This document shows positions 7,526 through 15,988 of a stretch of 64,000 nucleotides of DNA, in pieces (the stretch's first letter is position 1; every line of letters starts with the position of its first letter). The notes beneath the pieces were generated by a model, which worked only from the letters and a program-made list of their open reading frames with translations, was not told the DNA's origin and did not search any database. This stretch comes from an uncultured Erythrobacter sp. (GTDB lineage Bacteria > Pseudomonadota > Alphaproteobacteria > Sphingomonadales > Sphingomonadaceae). Both the position numbers and the translations under genes were made by a program. Location: the NCBI GenBank assembly GCA_947488085.1, contig CANKYI010000001.1, forward strand, positions 744,001-808,000. Direction: 5' to 3'.

Positions 7526-9235
7526 TTAGTCGTCGCTCTTCTTGAGCGCTTCGCCCAAAATATCGCCAAGCGATGCGCCGCTGTCGGATGAACCGAACTG
7601 CTGCACTGCCTCTTTCTCTTCGGCGATTTGACGCGCCTTGATCGAGAAGTTTGGTTTCTTCGAACGGTCGAAGCCGGTGACCATTGCGTCGAGCTTGCTG
7701 CCGACCTGGAAACGGTCAGGGCGTTGCTCGTCACGATCGCGGCCAAGGTCAGAGCGCTTGATGAAGCCGGTTGCGCCGTCTTCGCCAACTTGCACTTCGA
7801 GCCCGCCATCGCGCACTTCGAGAACCGTAACGGTAACCGTTTGGTTCTTGCGGAGTGAGCCAGCTGCGGCTGCACCTGCTTCGGTTGGAGCGCCTTTTTC
7901 GAGCTGCTTCATGCCAAGGCTGATGCGTTCTTTCTCGACGTCCACGTCAAGAACAACGGCTTTGACTTCTTCGCCCTTGCGGTGAAGCGCCAATGCGTCC
8001 TCGCCTGAAATGCCCCAAGCGATATCCGACATGTGGACCATGCCGTCGACGTCGCCATCGAGGCCGATGAACAGACCGAATTCGGTCGCGTTCTTGACTT
8101 CGCCAACGACTTCCGCGCCCACAGGGAATTTCTCTGCGAACTCGTCCCATGGATTGCGCTGAGCTTGCTTGAGACCAAGCGAGATACGACGCTTTTCGCT
8201 GTCGACTTCGAGGACCATAACTTCGACTTCTTGCGAGGTCGAAACGATCTTGCCCGGGTGGACGTTTTTCTTGGTCCAGCTCATTTCGGATACGTGGACG
8301 AGGCCTTCGATGCCTGCTTCCAGTTCCACAAACGCACCGTATTCGGTGATGTTTGTGACATGACCGGTCAGCTTCATATCGACAGGGTATTTCGCAGCCA
8401 CGCCATCCCACGGATCGCTTTCCAACTGCTTCATGCCCAGCGAAATACGCTGTGTTTCGGCGTTGATGCGAACGATCTGAACTGTGACAGTCTGACCGAT
8501 TTCGATGATCTCGCTGGGGTGATTGACCCGCTTGTAGCTCATGTCAGTGACGTGCAGCAGGCCATCAATGCCGCCGAGATCAACGAACGCACCGTAATCG
8601 GTGATGTTCTTGACCACACCGTCGATGACCTGACCTTCTGCCAGGTCATTGATCAGTTCGCTGCGCTGTTCTGCGCGTGTCTCTTCAAGAACGGCACGGC
8701 GCGATACAACGATGTTGCCGCGGCGACGGTCCATTTTGAGGATCTGAAACGGCTGAGGCACTTCCATCAGCGGAGTGACATCGCGCACTGGGCGGATATC
8801 GACTTGTGAGCCGGGAAGGAATGCAACAGCGCCGTCGAGGTCGACAGTAAAGCCACCTTTGACGCGGCCAAAGATACGGCCTTCGACGCGGGCGCTTTCG
8901 CCAAATTCGTTTTCGAGCTTGTCCCAAGCGGCTTCGCGGCGGGCGCGATCGCGGCTGAGCATGGCTTCGCCGTCTGCGTTTTCGACGCGGTCGACATACA
9001 CTTCGACTTCGTTGCCAACGGTCAAACCGTGGTCATCATCGCCGCGTGCAAATTCTTTGAGGTTGACGCGGCCTTCGCTTTTGAGGCCGACATCGATAAC
9101 AGCGTGACCCGCTTCGATTGCGGTGATCGTGCCCATGACGACGCGGCCTTCAAAGCCATCTTCGCCGGCGCCGCCGAGTTGTTCGTTAAGGAGCGCTTCG
9201 AAATCGTCGCGCGTAGGGTTAGGTGCAGTTGCCAT
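7526..9235 (-). CDS. rpsA: 30S ribosomal protein S1
   Basis: A 569-residue protein made of six S1 RNA-binding repeats. Repeats 3, 4 and 5 are the clearest (GVVKNITDYGAFVDLGGIDGLLH, GHVTNITEYGAFVELEAGIEGL and the related GEVKNATEFGLFIGL), repeats 1 and 2 are the ribosome-binding type, and repeat 6 (VTVTVLEVRDGGLEVQV) is diverged. S1 unfolds mRNA at initiation and delivers it to the 30S subunit. Length is normal for alphaproteobacteria. The usual cmk-rpsA neighbourhood is kept, but a plus-strand lipoprotein gene sits between the two. The ribosome-binding site is weak (GGATACG), as often seen for rpsA. Confidence 0.97.
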   Translation of the reverse strand: MATAPNPTRDDFEALLNEQLGGAGEDGFEGRVVMGTITAIEAGHAVIDVGLKSEGRVNLKEFARGDDDHGLTVGNEVEVYVDRVENADGEAMLSRDRARREAAWDKLENEFGESARVEGRIFGRVKGGFTVDLDGAVAFLPGSQVDIRPVRDVTPLMEVPQPFQILKMDRRRGNIVVSRRAVLEETRAEQRSELINDLAEGQVIDGVVKNITDYGAFVDLGGIDGLLHVTDMSYKRVNHPSEIIEIGQTVTVQIVRINAETQRISLGMKQLESDPWDGVAAKYPVDMKLTGHVTNITEYGAFVELEAGIEGLVHVSEMSWTKKNVHPGKIVSTSQEVEVMVLEVDSEKRRISLGLKQAQRNPWDEFAEKFPVGAEVVGEVKNATEFGLFIGLDGDVDGMVHMSDIAWGISGEDALALHRKGEEVKAVVLDVDVEKERISLGMKQLEKGAPTEAGAAAAGSLRKNQTVTVTVLEVRDGGLEVQVGEDGATGFIKRSDLGRDRDEQRPDRFQVGSKLDAMVTGFDRSKKPNFSIKARQIAEEKEAVQQFGSSDSGASLGDILGEALKKSDD

Positions 9236-9548
9236 AAGGTAAGGCGTATCCTGTATCGTTTGCTACCGGCCACCGGTTGTCCGGGGTCTTAAACTGCCTC
9301 CCTCGCACCATTGCGCGGGCTAGCAGGGCAAGAGGCCGTCAGTCTCCACACAGCCGAATGCATATGTGAAGGTTCGCTCAATCCGTATTTGATTGGGTTG
9401 GAACGGGGGGCGCCTAGTCGAGAATGCCCAACAAAGCAAGGGAATTGGGCGTGCGGAGTGGTGGGTTGATAAGGGTTTCCTAACCAACCGAGTTTAATCC
9501 GTGTGGCAACTTCACAGATTGGATCGAATACAAGGCATAGGGGCAGAC
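9236..9548. other. intergenic region between rpsA and a divergent lipoprotein gene
   Basis: A 313-base divergent spacer. On the minus strand it holds a candidate rpsA promoter (9411-9439) and a leader of about 170 bases. On the plus strand no convincing promoter for the lipoprotein was recognised. No ORF with support was seen. Confidence 0.7.
9411..9439 (-). promoter_or_regulatory. putative rpsA promoter
   Basis: On the minus strand TTGCTT (9439-9434) and TAGGCG (9416-9411) are separated by 17 bases. It predicts a leader of roughly 170 bases before the rpsA ATG, long enough for the autoregulatory leader known for rpsA in other bacteria. Judged by eye only. Confidence 0.35.
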
Positions 9549-10118
9549 ATGCGAGTTTTCACAAAGAGTTCGGCGGGAATGATGGCGATTGCAGTTGGCG
9601 CGATGCTGACTAGCGCGTGTGGCGGGCATGGGCCGAACAGCTATCTCATGTCGAAAGACGCAGTGGTGGCAAAGCTGACCGGTGCAAAGAAAGAGTTCAG
9701 CTATGGTGGCAGCTCGACGCAATCGATCACTGCGGTCAGCAAAAATGGCGATACGATCAAAGTGCGCATTTCATCCAATGGCGGCGGAATGGCACCTCCT
9801 CTTTGCGAAGCTCGCGTTGAAGCGATTGATGAGGAGTGGACACGAGTAACTCCATCATGCCCGGACGCCGAAACGGCGATTGGCGATACAGTCAGTGAAA
9901 TCTATGAAAAGCATGTCGATGAATTCGTGATTGCTGTTCTGCACAATCGCGAGATTGATTCCGCAATGATCCGTAAACGTATGGGTGCGGTTGCGATCGA
10001 CAATATGGGCGACATGCGACGCGAAGCGCTGACCACAGCGCGCGAGATGGAAAAGGCCAGCAATGGGTCCGCTGATGGCTGGCAGTCAGGCGATTCCAGC
10101 GGTGGCTGGGGCAACTAA
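9549..10118 (+). CDS. putative lipoprotein of unknown function
   Basis: A 189-residue protein with a lipoprotein signal: a short charged start, a hydrophobic stretch (MMAIAVGAMLTS) and a lipobox ending in Cys (LTSAC) followed by GGHG. The mature part alternates strands (SITAVSKNGDTIKVRIS) and a C-terminal helix, ending in a Gly/Ser/Trp-rich tail (DGWQSGDSSGGWGN). The ATG at 9549 is chosen over an upstream start at 9501 because it leaves a normal signal peptide. Its stop overlaps the convergent cmk stop by 4 bases. No family was recognised. Confidence 0.75.
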   Translation: MRVFTKSSAGMMAIAVGAMLTSACGGHGPNSYLMSKDAVVAKLTGAKKEFSYGGSSTQSITAVSKNGDTIKVRISSNGGGMAPPLCEARVEAIDEEWTRVTPSCPDAETAIGDTVSEIYEKHVDEFVIAVLHNREIDSAMIRKRMGAVAIDNMGDMRREALTTAREMEKASNGSADGWQSGDSSGGWGN

Positions 10119-10753
10119 GCCTTATTCAGCGCTTCGTGCACTGCCTCGACGACCATTTCGAACGCGGCCTCTCGGTCGAATTCCGTCGTGTCGATAATCA
10201 TCGCATCGGGAGCTGCCTTTAGGGGAGCATCCTTGCGATTGATGTCGCGTGCGTCGCGCTGAACCACATCTTTTTCTATTTCTATCAGAGGGATCTCGTC
10301 CTCTGTACCGATCCCTTTCTCCACCATTTCGAGCCAGCGCCGCCGTGCGCGAGCCTGCACACTGGCGGTGATGAAGAGCTTCACGTCAGCGTCGGGCGCA
10401 ATCACCGTCCCAATATCGCGCCCATCCAGTACTGCACCGCCCGGTTGCTCAGCAAAGGCGCGTTGGCGTTCAAACAGCGCCTGACGCACTTCAGGATGGA
10501 CCGAGACGCGGCTTGCCAACCCGCCGGTGGCCTCTGTGCGCAAATTGTCATCTTGCAACAATTCATCGGGAAATCCGCAAGCGGCCAGCGCATCGGCGGG
10601 ATTATCTGGGTCGCCTTCGCTGATCGCGACTTGCCGTCCGACTGCACGATAGAGCAACCCCGTGTCCAGATAGGCGATGCCCAAATGCTGAGCGAGCCGT
10701 TTGGCAATAGTGCCTTTTCCGCTTGCAGTGGGGCCATCGACGGCGATGATCAT
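10115..10753 (-). CDS. cmk: cytidylate kinase
   Basis: A 212-residue NMP kinase that phosphorylates CMP and dCMP with ATP. The P-loop GPTASGKGT is at the N-terminus (MIIAVDGPTASGKGT), followed by LDTGLLYRAVG, and the GRDIGTVIAPDADVKLFITAS core and the lid region (QRDARDINRKDAPL) are typical. The ATG at 10753 overlaps the stop of the preceding small gene (ATGA), so it is translationally coupled to it. Confidence 0.96.
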   Translation of the reverse strand: MIIAVDGPTASGKGTIAKRLAQHLGIAYLDTGLLYRAVGRQVAISEGDPDNPADALAACGFPDELLQDDNLRTEATGGLASRVSVHPEVRQALFERQRAFAEQPGGAVLDGRDIGTVIAPDADVKLFITASVQARARRRWLEMVEKGIGTEDEIPLIEIEKDVVQRDARDINRKDAPLKAAPDAMIIDTTEFDREAAFEMVVEAVHEALNKA

Positions 10754-10959
10754 GAGAAAATGTCCTTCACCTTTTGCGGGGTCAAAGCGCGGCTTTCCTT
10801 GTCGCTCCACCGCATATGCAGAAAGATCATGCCCGCCGTTGCTGAGGCAAGATTGACTGCCAACGTGCCCCAGTCAAATTGCCCATCATGCCAAAACAGC
10901 ACTGACCCGATGGCAAATCCGTAGAGCAAAAGTGCAGCAAAGATGCGGCGTCTGATCAC
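10750..10959 (-). CDS. small membrane protein between aroA and cmk
   Basis: A 69-residue protein with a basic N-terminus (MIRRRIF) and two hydrophobic segments (AALLLYGFAIGSVLFW and LAVNLASATAGMIFLHM) separated by a short polar loop; the C-terminus is charged and probably cytoplasmic. It starts with GTG overlapping the previous stop (GTGA) and its own stop overlaps the cmk ATG, so it is embedded in a coupled operon and very likely translated. No function recognised. Confidence 0.72.
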   Translation of the reverse strand: MIRRRIFAALLLYGFAIGSVLFWHDGQFDWGTLAVNLASATAGMIFLHMRWSDKESRALTPQKVKDIFS

Positions 10960-11228
10960 TGAGCGCTTTTGTCGCTGACCCGCCTCATGCGCAAGGCCTT
11001 TACGAGACCAAAGATCGCGATGGCCGCCCAGAATCCCTCAAGCACAAGGCTGGGCCAATTGGTGTGCACGACAAGGCTGATCGTGAGCAATGCTGCGCCG
11101 ACCAGATTGGTGCCGTGCAGAATGTACGGGTTGGGTTTGTCGACATAGGTGAGGTAGGCATAGGCCGCGATGATGCAGGCGGTGCCAAAGAAGCCGATGA
11201 TCGAGTAGGTATCCAGCGGGGTGGTCAT
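10956..11228 (-). CDS. CBU_0592-like small membrane protein
   Basis: A 90-residue protein with three hydrophobic segments (SIIGFFGTACIIAAYAYLTY, ILHGTNLVGAALLTISLVV and a third around LEGFWAAIAIFGLVKAL). The pattern, including Y..........NxxGA, resembles the small CBU_0592-type integral membrane proteins common in Gram-negative bacteria, whose function is unknown. The start overlaps the aroA stop (ATGA) and the stop overlaps the next gene (GTGA). Confidence 0.75.
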   Translation of the reverse strand: MTTPLDTYSIIGFFGTACIIAAYAYLTYVDKPNPYILHGTNLVGAALLTISLVVHTNWPSLVLEGFWAAIAIFGLVKALRMRRVSDKSAQ

Positions 11229-12541
11229 GCTGCGGCGCTTTCAAGCAGCTCCATAAAGGTCGGAAAGCTGGTTGCAATTGGAGCGGTGTCGTCGATCTGC
11301 ACGCCATTCGCACTGACCAGGCCGGCAATGGCCATGCTCATCGCGATGCGGTGGTCGAGATGGGTTGCGACAGGTGCATTTCCGGTGCCGCGCAGTGGCT
11401 CACCCCCAGTTCCTTCGATCTCAAGCCCGTCTTCATGCTCAGTCACCTGCGCACCGGCTTCAGTGAGAGCAGCGGCCATAACCGCGATCCGGTCGCTTTC
11501 CTTCACGCGCAATTCTTCAAGACCAGTTGTTCGCGTTGTCCCCTTGGCCACGGCAGCGGCAACAAACAGGACAGGAAATTCATCGACCATGCTCGGCACA
11601 ATCGCCGGATCAACATCAATGCCCGTGAGCATAGAGTGTCGTACGCGCAAATCCGCGACCGGCTCCCCGCCAACTTCGCGGCGATCCAGTTCTTCGATTG
11701 ATCCACCCATTTGCTGCAACACCGTGATGATCCCGGCGCGGGTTGGATTTAAGCCGACATTCTCAATCACAAGGTCGCTGCCTGGCACCAACAAAGCAGC
11801 GACGATGAAAAATGCAGCTGAAGACGGGTCGCCAGGGACAATCACATCGCATGGGCTTAAGTCGGCTTCACCATGGATAGCGATAACGCGCTCCCCATTG
11901 TCCTCACCAACTTCCAATGTTGCTCCGAACCCGGTCAGCATACGCTCGGTGTGATCGCGGGTGGCGATAGGCTCTATCACGCGGGTTATGCCTGGTGTGT
12001 TGAGGCCTGCGAGCAAAACCGCGCTTTTTACCTGCGCGCTCGCCACAGGCAGGCGGTAGGTTATAGGCACAGCGGGCGCCGCCCCGCGCAGCATGCAGGG
12101 CAGGGTGCCTCCGCTGCTCGCTTCAAAACTTGCGCCCATTTGGCTCAGTGGGTCGATCACGCGGTTCATCGGGCGGCCTGACAGACTTGCATCGCCCGTA
12201 AAGGTGGCGGTGATCGGATGGCTAGCCAGCAAACCCATCATCAGGCGGGTCGAAGTGCCCGAATTGCCCATATCCAGTGCTCCGCGCGGCTCTAGCAAAC
12301 TGCCAAGGCCCGCGCCGTTCACACGCCACTCTCCCTCGCTCATGCGCTCGATATCTGCGCCTAGCTGGCGCATGGCCGCCGCTGTGGCGAGCACGTCTTC
12401 CCCTTCGAGCAAGCCGGTGATGCGGCTTTCACCCACTGCAAGCCCTGCAAACATCAGTGAGCGGTGGCTGATCGACTTATCGCCGGGCACGCGCAGGCGG
12501 CCTGTTAAGGGGCCATCGGAGGTGAAGGTATACTTGGACAT
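11225..12541 (-). CDS. aroA: 3-phosphoshikimate 1-carboxyvinyltransferase (EPSP synthase, class II)
   Basis: A 438-residue enzyme of the shikimate pathway joining shikimate-3-phosphate and PEP. Class II signature elements are visible: [49 protein letters not shown] and [11 protein letters not shown], the same layout as the CP4-type enzyme. At the position where CP4 has GNAAT this protein has GNSGT (Gly95). The ATG at 12541 (MSKYTF) gives the standard N-terminus; longer frames upstream are ignored. It is the first gene of a four-gene coupled string ending in cmk. Confidence 0.96.
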   Translation of the reverse strand: MSKYTFTSDGPLTGRLRVPGDKSISHRSLMFAGLAVGESRITGLLEGEDVLATAAAMRQLGADIERMSEGEWRVNGAGLGSLLEPRGALDMGNSGTSTRLMMGLLASHPITATFTGDASLSGRPMNRVIDPLSQMGASFEASSGGTLPCMLRGAAPAVPITYRLPVASAQVKSAVLLAGLNTPGITRVIEPIATRDHTERMLTGFGATLEVGEDNGERVIAIHGEADLSPCDVIVPGDPSSAAFFIVAALLVPGSDLVIENVGLNPTRAGIITVLQQMGGSIEELDRREVGGEPVADLRVRHSMLTGIDVDPAIVPSMVDEFPVLFVAAAVAKGTTRTTGLEELRVKESDRIAVMAAALTEAGAQVTEHEDGLEIEGTGGEPLRGTGNAPVATHLDHRIAMSMAIAGLVSANGVQIDDTAPIATSFPTFMELLESAAA

Positions 12542-12707
12542 TTCGAGGGCGGTCTTTGACAGCGCCCTGACCCTATGGCAAGGCGCGCTCCACTTTGGAT
12601 GGGACGCGCGCAATCACGCCTTGAATTGCAACGGTCCTGATCCCACTAACTGCAACGAACACACATGTTTTTTCCGCGACGATGCGGAGTGACCAAGGAT
12701 TTATCGA

Positions 12708-13052
12708 ATGGCTAAGCCAGAATGGGGCACAAAGCGTTCCTGCCCCAAATGCGGGGAACGTTTCTATGATCTGGGCAAGGATGACCCTGTCACCTGCATC
12801 GAATGCGGCGAAGAATGGGACCCGGAACCTGTTCTGAAATCGAAACAGCCGATCCCGTTTGAACCGGATGCGAAGAAAAAAGACGCTGAGCCAGATAGCG
12901 ATCTTGGCGGCGACGATGATGATGATGAGCTGAAAGACATCGAAAATATCGACGACGCAGAAGATTCGCCTGATAACGATGTTGACCTTGGCGGCGACGA
13001 TGACCTTGGCGTGGCCAAGGGCAAAGGCGACGATGACGACGTCGACAGCTAA
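12708..13052 (+). CDS. TIGR02300 / FYDLN acid family protein
   Basis: A 114-residue protein with an N-terminal zinc-ribbon-like module (CPKCGERFYDLGKDDPVTCIEC, two CxxC knuckles about 17 residues apart) containing the FYDLN-type motif, followed by a highly acidic low-complexity tail rich in Asp/Gly (repeats of DLGGDDD). The family is widespread in alphaproteobacteria and has no assigned function. It is directly upstream of the tRNA-Ala locus. Confidence 0.92.
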   Translation: MAKPEWGTKRSCPKCGERFYDLGKDDPVTCIECGEEWDPEPVLKSKQPIPFEPDAKKKDAEPDSDLGGDDDDDELKDIENIDDAEDSPDNDVDLGGDDDLGVAKGKGDDDDVDS

Positions 13053-13090
13053 ATAGGACTTGCCTTTGGCGAGGTCGCGCCGTAATCGGC

Positions 13091-13159
13091 GCGGCTCTTG
13101 CGATGGCAGGATCGCGGCTCTTGCGATGGCAGGATCGCGGCTCTATTTATGGTAGGGTC
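13091..13159 (+). repeat. three tandem 23-bp repeats upstream of tRNA-Ala
   Basis: Two exact copies of a 23-base unit starting GCGGCTCTTGCGATGG (13091-13113 and 13114-13136) are followed by a diverged third copy (13137-13159) in which the central TTGCGA becomes TATTTA. The first copy also overlaps an 8-bp-class inverted repeat, CGCGCCG TAAT CGGCGCG (13076-13093). See the promoter entry for the likely meaning. Confidence 0.85.
13121..13149 (+). promoter_or_regulatory. putative promoter of tRNA-Ala
   Basis: TTGCGA (13121-13126, in repeat copy 2) and TATTTA (13144-13149, in copy 3) are 17 bases apart and place a start about 20 bases before the tRNA. The 23-base repeat period equals the -35 to -10 hexamer spacing. 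Confidence 0.5.
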
Positions 13160-13175
13160 GCAAAATCGATGAAAT

Positions 13176-13251
13176 GGGGCCTTAGCTCAGCTGGGAGAGC
13201 GCAACACTGGCAGTGTTGAGGTCAGCGGTTCGATCCCGCTAGGCTCCACCA
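13176..13251 (+). tRNA. tRNA-Ala (anticodon GGC)
   Basis: A 76-base cloverleaf with encoded CCA. Acceptor stem GGGGCCT/AGGCTCC contains the G3-U70 wobble that identifies alanine tRNAs. The D-arm is AGCTCAGCTGGGAGAGC, the anticodon stem-loop CAACACTGGCAGTGTTG with GGC anticodon, and the T-arm AGCGGTTCGATCCCGCT. It reads GCC and GCU codons. Confidence 0.97.
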
Positions 13252-13291
13252 TCGAAACATATTTAAGTCGGTTCATCCAATGGATATCCGC

Positions 13292-13329
13292 AACGCTGGC
13301 CAACGAGGTTTCGTTCGCCGGCGTTTTTC
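13292..13329 (+). terminator. terminator of tRNA-Ala
   Basis: AACGCTGGC (13292-13300) pairs with GCCGGCGTT (13317-13325, one G-T pair), and inside AACGA (13302-13306) pairs with TCGTT (13311-13315). The outer stem runs into TTTTT. It lies 40 bases after the tRNA and before ffh. Confidence 0.75.
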
Positions 13330-13380
13330 GCGTTTATCGGGCCTCGGTTCATTCGAGCTCGGTTTTAGGAGTTGAAGACG

Positions 13381-14877
13381 ATGTTTGACAATCTGTCCGA
13401 CCGCTTAGGTGGCGTCTTTGACCGGCTGAAAGGCCGCGGCGCGCTTAAAGAACAAGACGTGCGCGATGCCATGCGCGAAGTGCGCGTGGCGTTGCTAGAA
13501 GCAGACGTGGCGCTGCCTGTCGCGCGCCGGTTCATTGACGCCGTGACTGAGAAGGCCGTGGGGTCGGAAGTCCTCAAATCGGTCACTCCGGGTCAGCAAG
13601 TGGTCAAGATCGTCCATGACGAGTTGGTCGCGATGCTCTCCGGCGATGAAGGCGATGAAGCAAGCGAGGGCCTGAACCTCGAAGCGAAACCGCCGGTCGT
13701 CGTCATGATGGTGGGTCTGCAAGGCTCTGGTAAAACCACAACGACCGCCAAATTGGGCAAGCTGATCCGCGAAAAGCACGGGAAGAAGGCCATGATGGCC
13801 TCGCTTGATGTCAATCGCCCGGCAGCGCAAGAACAGCTCGCTGTTCTGGGTGAGCAGGTTGATATTGCGACGCTGCCGATCGTAACGGGTCAACAGCCGG
13901 TTGATATTGCTCGCCGCGCGATGGAATCAGCGCGGTTGCAGAATTTTGATGTGCTGTTGCTCGATACTGCGGGCCGTCTGCATGTCGATGAAGCGCTGAT
14001 GGCCGAAATGAAGGCCGTGTCTAGCGTGTCTGCCCCAACCGAAGTGTTGTTGGTGGTCGATGCTCTGACGGGCCAAGATGCGGTGAATGTCGCGCAAAGC
14101 TTCTCTGGCGAAGTCCCGCTTACTGGCGTGGTTTTGACTCGGATGGATGGCGATGCGCGCGGCGGTGCGGCGCTTTCGATGCGCGCAGTGACGGGCAAAC
14201 CGATCAAGTTTGCCGGTACCGGCGAGAAACTCGATGCGATTGAAGTGTTCCGCCCTGGCTCTGTCGCAGATCGCATCCTTGGCATGGGCGACGTTGTCAG
14301 CCTAGTCGAGAAAGCCGCTGCGACGATCAAGGAAGACGAGGCAGCCAAGCTTGCTGAGAATTTCGAAAAGGGCAAATTCGACCTCAACGATCTGCGCATG
14401 CAATTGAAGCAAATGCAGAATATGGGCGGCCTCGGGATGCTGGCAGGCATGATGCCTGGCATGAAAAAGGCCAAACAGGCGATGGCCGCTTCCAACATGG
14501 ACGACAAAGTTTTGGTCCATATGGACGCAATTATTGGATCCATGACGGCCAAAGAACGCGCCAACCCCAATTTGATGAATGCCAAGCGCAAAAAACGCGT
14601 GGCAGCGGGCAGCGGCACTGATGTGCAGCGGGTCAACAAGCTGCTGAAAATGCATCAAGAAATGGGCCGCGCGATGAAACAGCTTAAGAAGATGGGGGGC
14701 CTAAAAAGCCTCGCCGCGATGTTTGGCGGCGGTGGTGGCGGTGCCCCCGGCGGAATGCCTCCCGGTATGGGCGGACCTGCCGGTGGTGGTCTCCCCGGAT
14801 TGGGCGGGCCCGGTGGTCAAATGGGCGGAATGCCTCCGGGTCTTCCGGGTATAGGCGGACCCAAGGATAAGAAATAG
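13381..14877 (+). CDS. ffh: signal recognition particle protein Ffh
   Basis: A 498-residue SRP GTPase that binds 4.5S RNA and signal sequences of nascent membrane proteins and docks on FtsY. The N domain (residues 1-90) is followed by the G domain with P-loop GLQGSGKTTTTAKL from residue 112, DTAGRLHVDEAL near residue 195 and TRMDGDARGGAALS. The methionine-rich M domain begins near residue 310 (MQLKQMQNMGGLGMLAGMMPGM). The tail is a Gly/Pro/Met low-complexity stretch of about 55 residues. The ATG at 13381 is preceded by AGGAG at good spacing. Confidence 0.97.
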   Translation: MFDNLSDRLGGVFDRLKGRGALKEQDVRDAMREVRVALLEADVALPVARRFIDAVTEKAVGSEVLKSVTPGQQVVKIVHDELVAMLSGDEGDEASEGLNLEAKPPVVVMMVGLQGSGKTTTTAKLGKLIREKHGKKAMMASLDVNRPAAQEQLAVLGEQVDIATLPIVTGQQPVDIARRAMESARLQNFDVLLLDTAGRLHVDEALMAEMKAVSSVSAPTEVLLVVDALTGQDAVNVAQSFSGEVPLTGVVLTRMDGDARGGAALSMRAVTGKPIKFAGTGEKLDAIEVFRPGSVADRILGMGDVVSLVEKAAATIKEDEAAKLAENFEKGKFDLNDLRMQLKQMQNMGGLGMLAGMMPGMKKAKQAMAASNMDDKVLVHMDAIIGSMTAKERANPNLMNAKRKKRVAAGSGTDVQRVNKLLKMHQEMGRAMKQLKKMGGLKSLAAMFGGGGGGAPGGMPPGMGGPAGGGLPGLGGPGGQMGGMPPGLPGIGGPKDKK

Positions 14878-14922
14878 AATTTGTAAGTATTTTAGATATT
14901 TGGATTTGAAAGGTAACACATT

Positions 14923-15450
14923 ATGGCAATTGCACTTAGGCTCTCGCGCGGTGGCGCAAAGAAGCGTCCTTATTACCGCATCGTGGCTGCTGACAGCCGC
15001 TCACCACGTGATGGTAAGTATCTCGAGCAGATCGGCACCTACAACCCGCTGCTCGCCAAAGACGATGAAAACCGTGTCAAGCTGATCGAAGATCGCGTGC
15101 GTTACTGGCTCGGCGTTGGCGCACAGCCTTCAGACCGTGTCCTGCGTTTCTTGGACGCTGCTGGTATTCTGGAGCGCACTGCGCGCAACAACCCGAATAA
15201 AGCGAAGCCGGGCGAAAAAGCGACTGAGCGCGCTGAAGAGAAAGCTGAAAAGGCCAAGGAAGCAGAAGAGGCCAAAAAGGCCGCTGAGGAAGAAGCGAAA
15301 GCTGCTGCTGAAGCACCTGCCGAAGAGGCTCCTGCTGAGGAAGCGCCAGCTGAAGAAGCTGCGACCGAAGAAGCTGCACCTGCAGAAGAGGCACCGGCTG
15401 AAGAAGCAGCAGCCGAGGAAGCACCTGCCGAAGATAAGGCAGAAGGCTAA
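14923..15450 (+). CDS. rpsP: 30S ribosomal protein S16 with long Ala/Glu tail
   Basis: The first 85 residues or so are a canonical S16 ([20 protein letters not shown], then [14 protein letters not shown] and the [18 protein letters not shown] segment). From about residue 95 the chain becomes a low-complexity Ala/Glu/Lys/Pro extension (repeats of PAEEA), making the protein 175 residues, about twice the core size. Such tails occur in Sphingomonadales S16; their role is unknown. The gene leads the rpsP-rimM part of the operon. Confidence 0.96.
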   Translation: MAIALRLSRGGAKKRPYYRIVAADSRSPRDGKYLEQIGTYNPLLAKDDENRVKLIEDRVRYWLGVGAQPSDRVLRFLDAAGILERTARNNPNKAKPGEKATERAEEKAEKAKEAEEAKKAAEEEAKAAAEAPAEEAPAEEAPAEEAATEEAAPAEEAPAEEAAAEEAPAEDKAEG

Positions 15451-15459
15451 ACCAGGGCT

Positions 15460-15984
15460 GTGGCGGACACGCCAAAAGACCAAAGCGCCGGGATGGTGGA
15501 ATTGGCTGCCATCACCGGCGCGCATGGCGTTGCGGGCGAAGTTCGTCTAAAATTGCTGGGGGAGGGCCTGGAAGCGCTCCGCCAGCATAAAAGCTTCAAT
15601 GACGGGGCATTCACCCTCAAAAAAGCGCGCTCGGATAACAAAGGCGGCGCGATTGCACGGTTAGCTGAAGTGCAAGGGCGCGGTGCGGCCGAAAAGCTGC
15701 GCGGCACTGTGCTGAGCGTTCCTAAGGCCGCTCTACCCGCTTTGGGTGAGGGTGAATATTACCACGCCGACCTGATTGGCCTTGCCGTGGAAACCGACCA
15801 AGGCGTCGCAGTTGGCCGGGTCACGGCGGTCGAAAATTTCGGCGCGACGGACGTTGTTGAGATCATTCGTGAACCTGCCCCGGCGAAAGGCATGAAGAGC
15901 TTTATGGTCCCTATGACCAAAGACGCGGTTCTGGATTGGGATACAACGCGGCTTGTGATTGCGCAGGATTTCGCCGACGATTAG
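15460..15984 (+). CDS. rimM: 16S rRNA processing protein RimM
   Basis: A 174-residue 30S maturation factor that binds S19. The N-terminal RimM domain (ELAAITGAHGVAGEVRLKLL) is followed by a PRC-barrel (EGEYYHADLIGLAVETDQGVAVG...VPMTKDAVLDWD). The start is uncertain: GTG at 15460, 9 bases after rpsP, or ATG at 15493, which gives a more typical N-terminus. It normally precedes trmD; here four other genes intervene. Confidence 0.94.
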   Translation: MADTPKDQSAGMVELAAITGAHGVAGEVRLKLLGEGLEALRQHKSFNDGAFTLKKARSDNKGGAIARLAEVQGRGAAEKLRGTVLSVPKAALPALGEGEYYHADLIGLAVETDQGVAVGRVTAVENFGATDVVEIIREPAPAKGMKSFMVPMTKDAVLDWDTTRLVIAQDFADD

Positions 15985-15988
15985 CGCC

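Noticed and set aside
8033..8809. 258-codon frame antisense to rpsA
   Set aside because: Lies wholly within the S1 gene and shows no domain.
13091..13159. Short tandem repeats resembling a CRISPR array
   Set aside because: Units are head-to-tail without spacers, only three copies, and there are no cas genes.
13176..13251. tRNA gene as an integration site
   Set aside because: No integrase or duplicated tRNA 3' end was seen downstream; ffh follows with normal composition.
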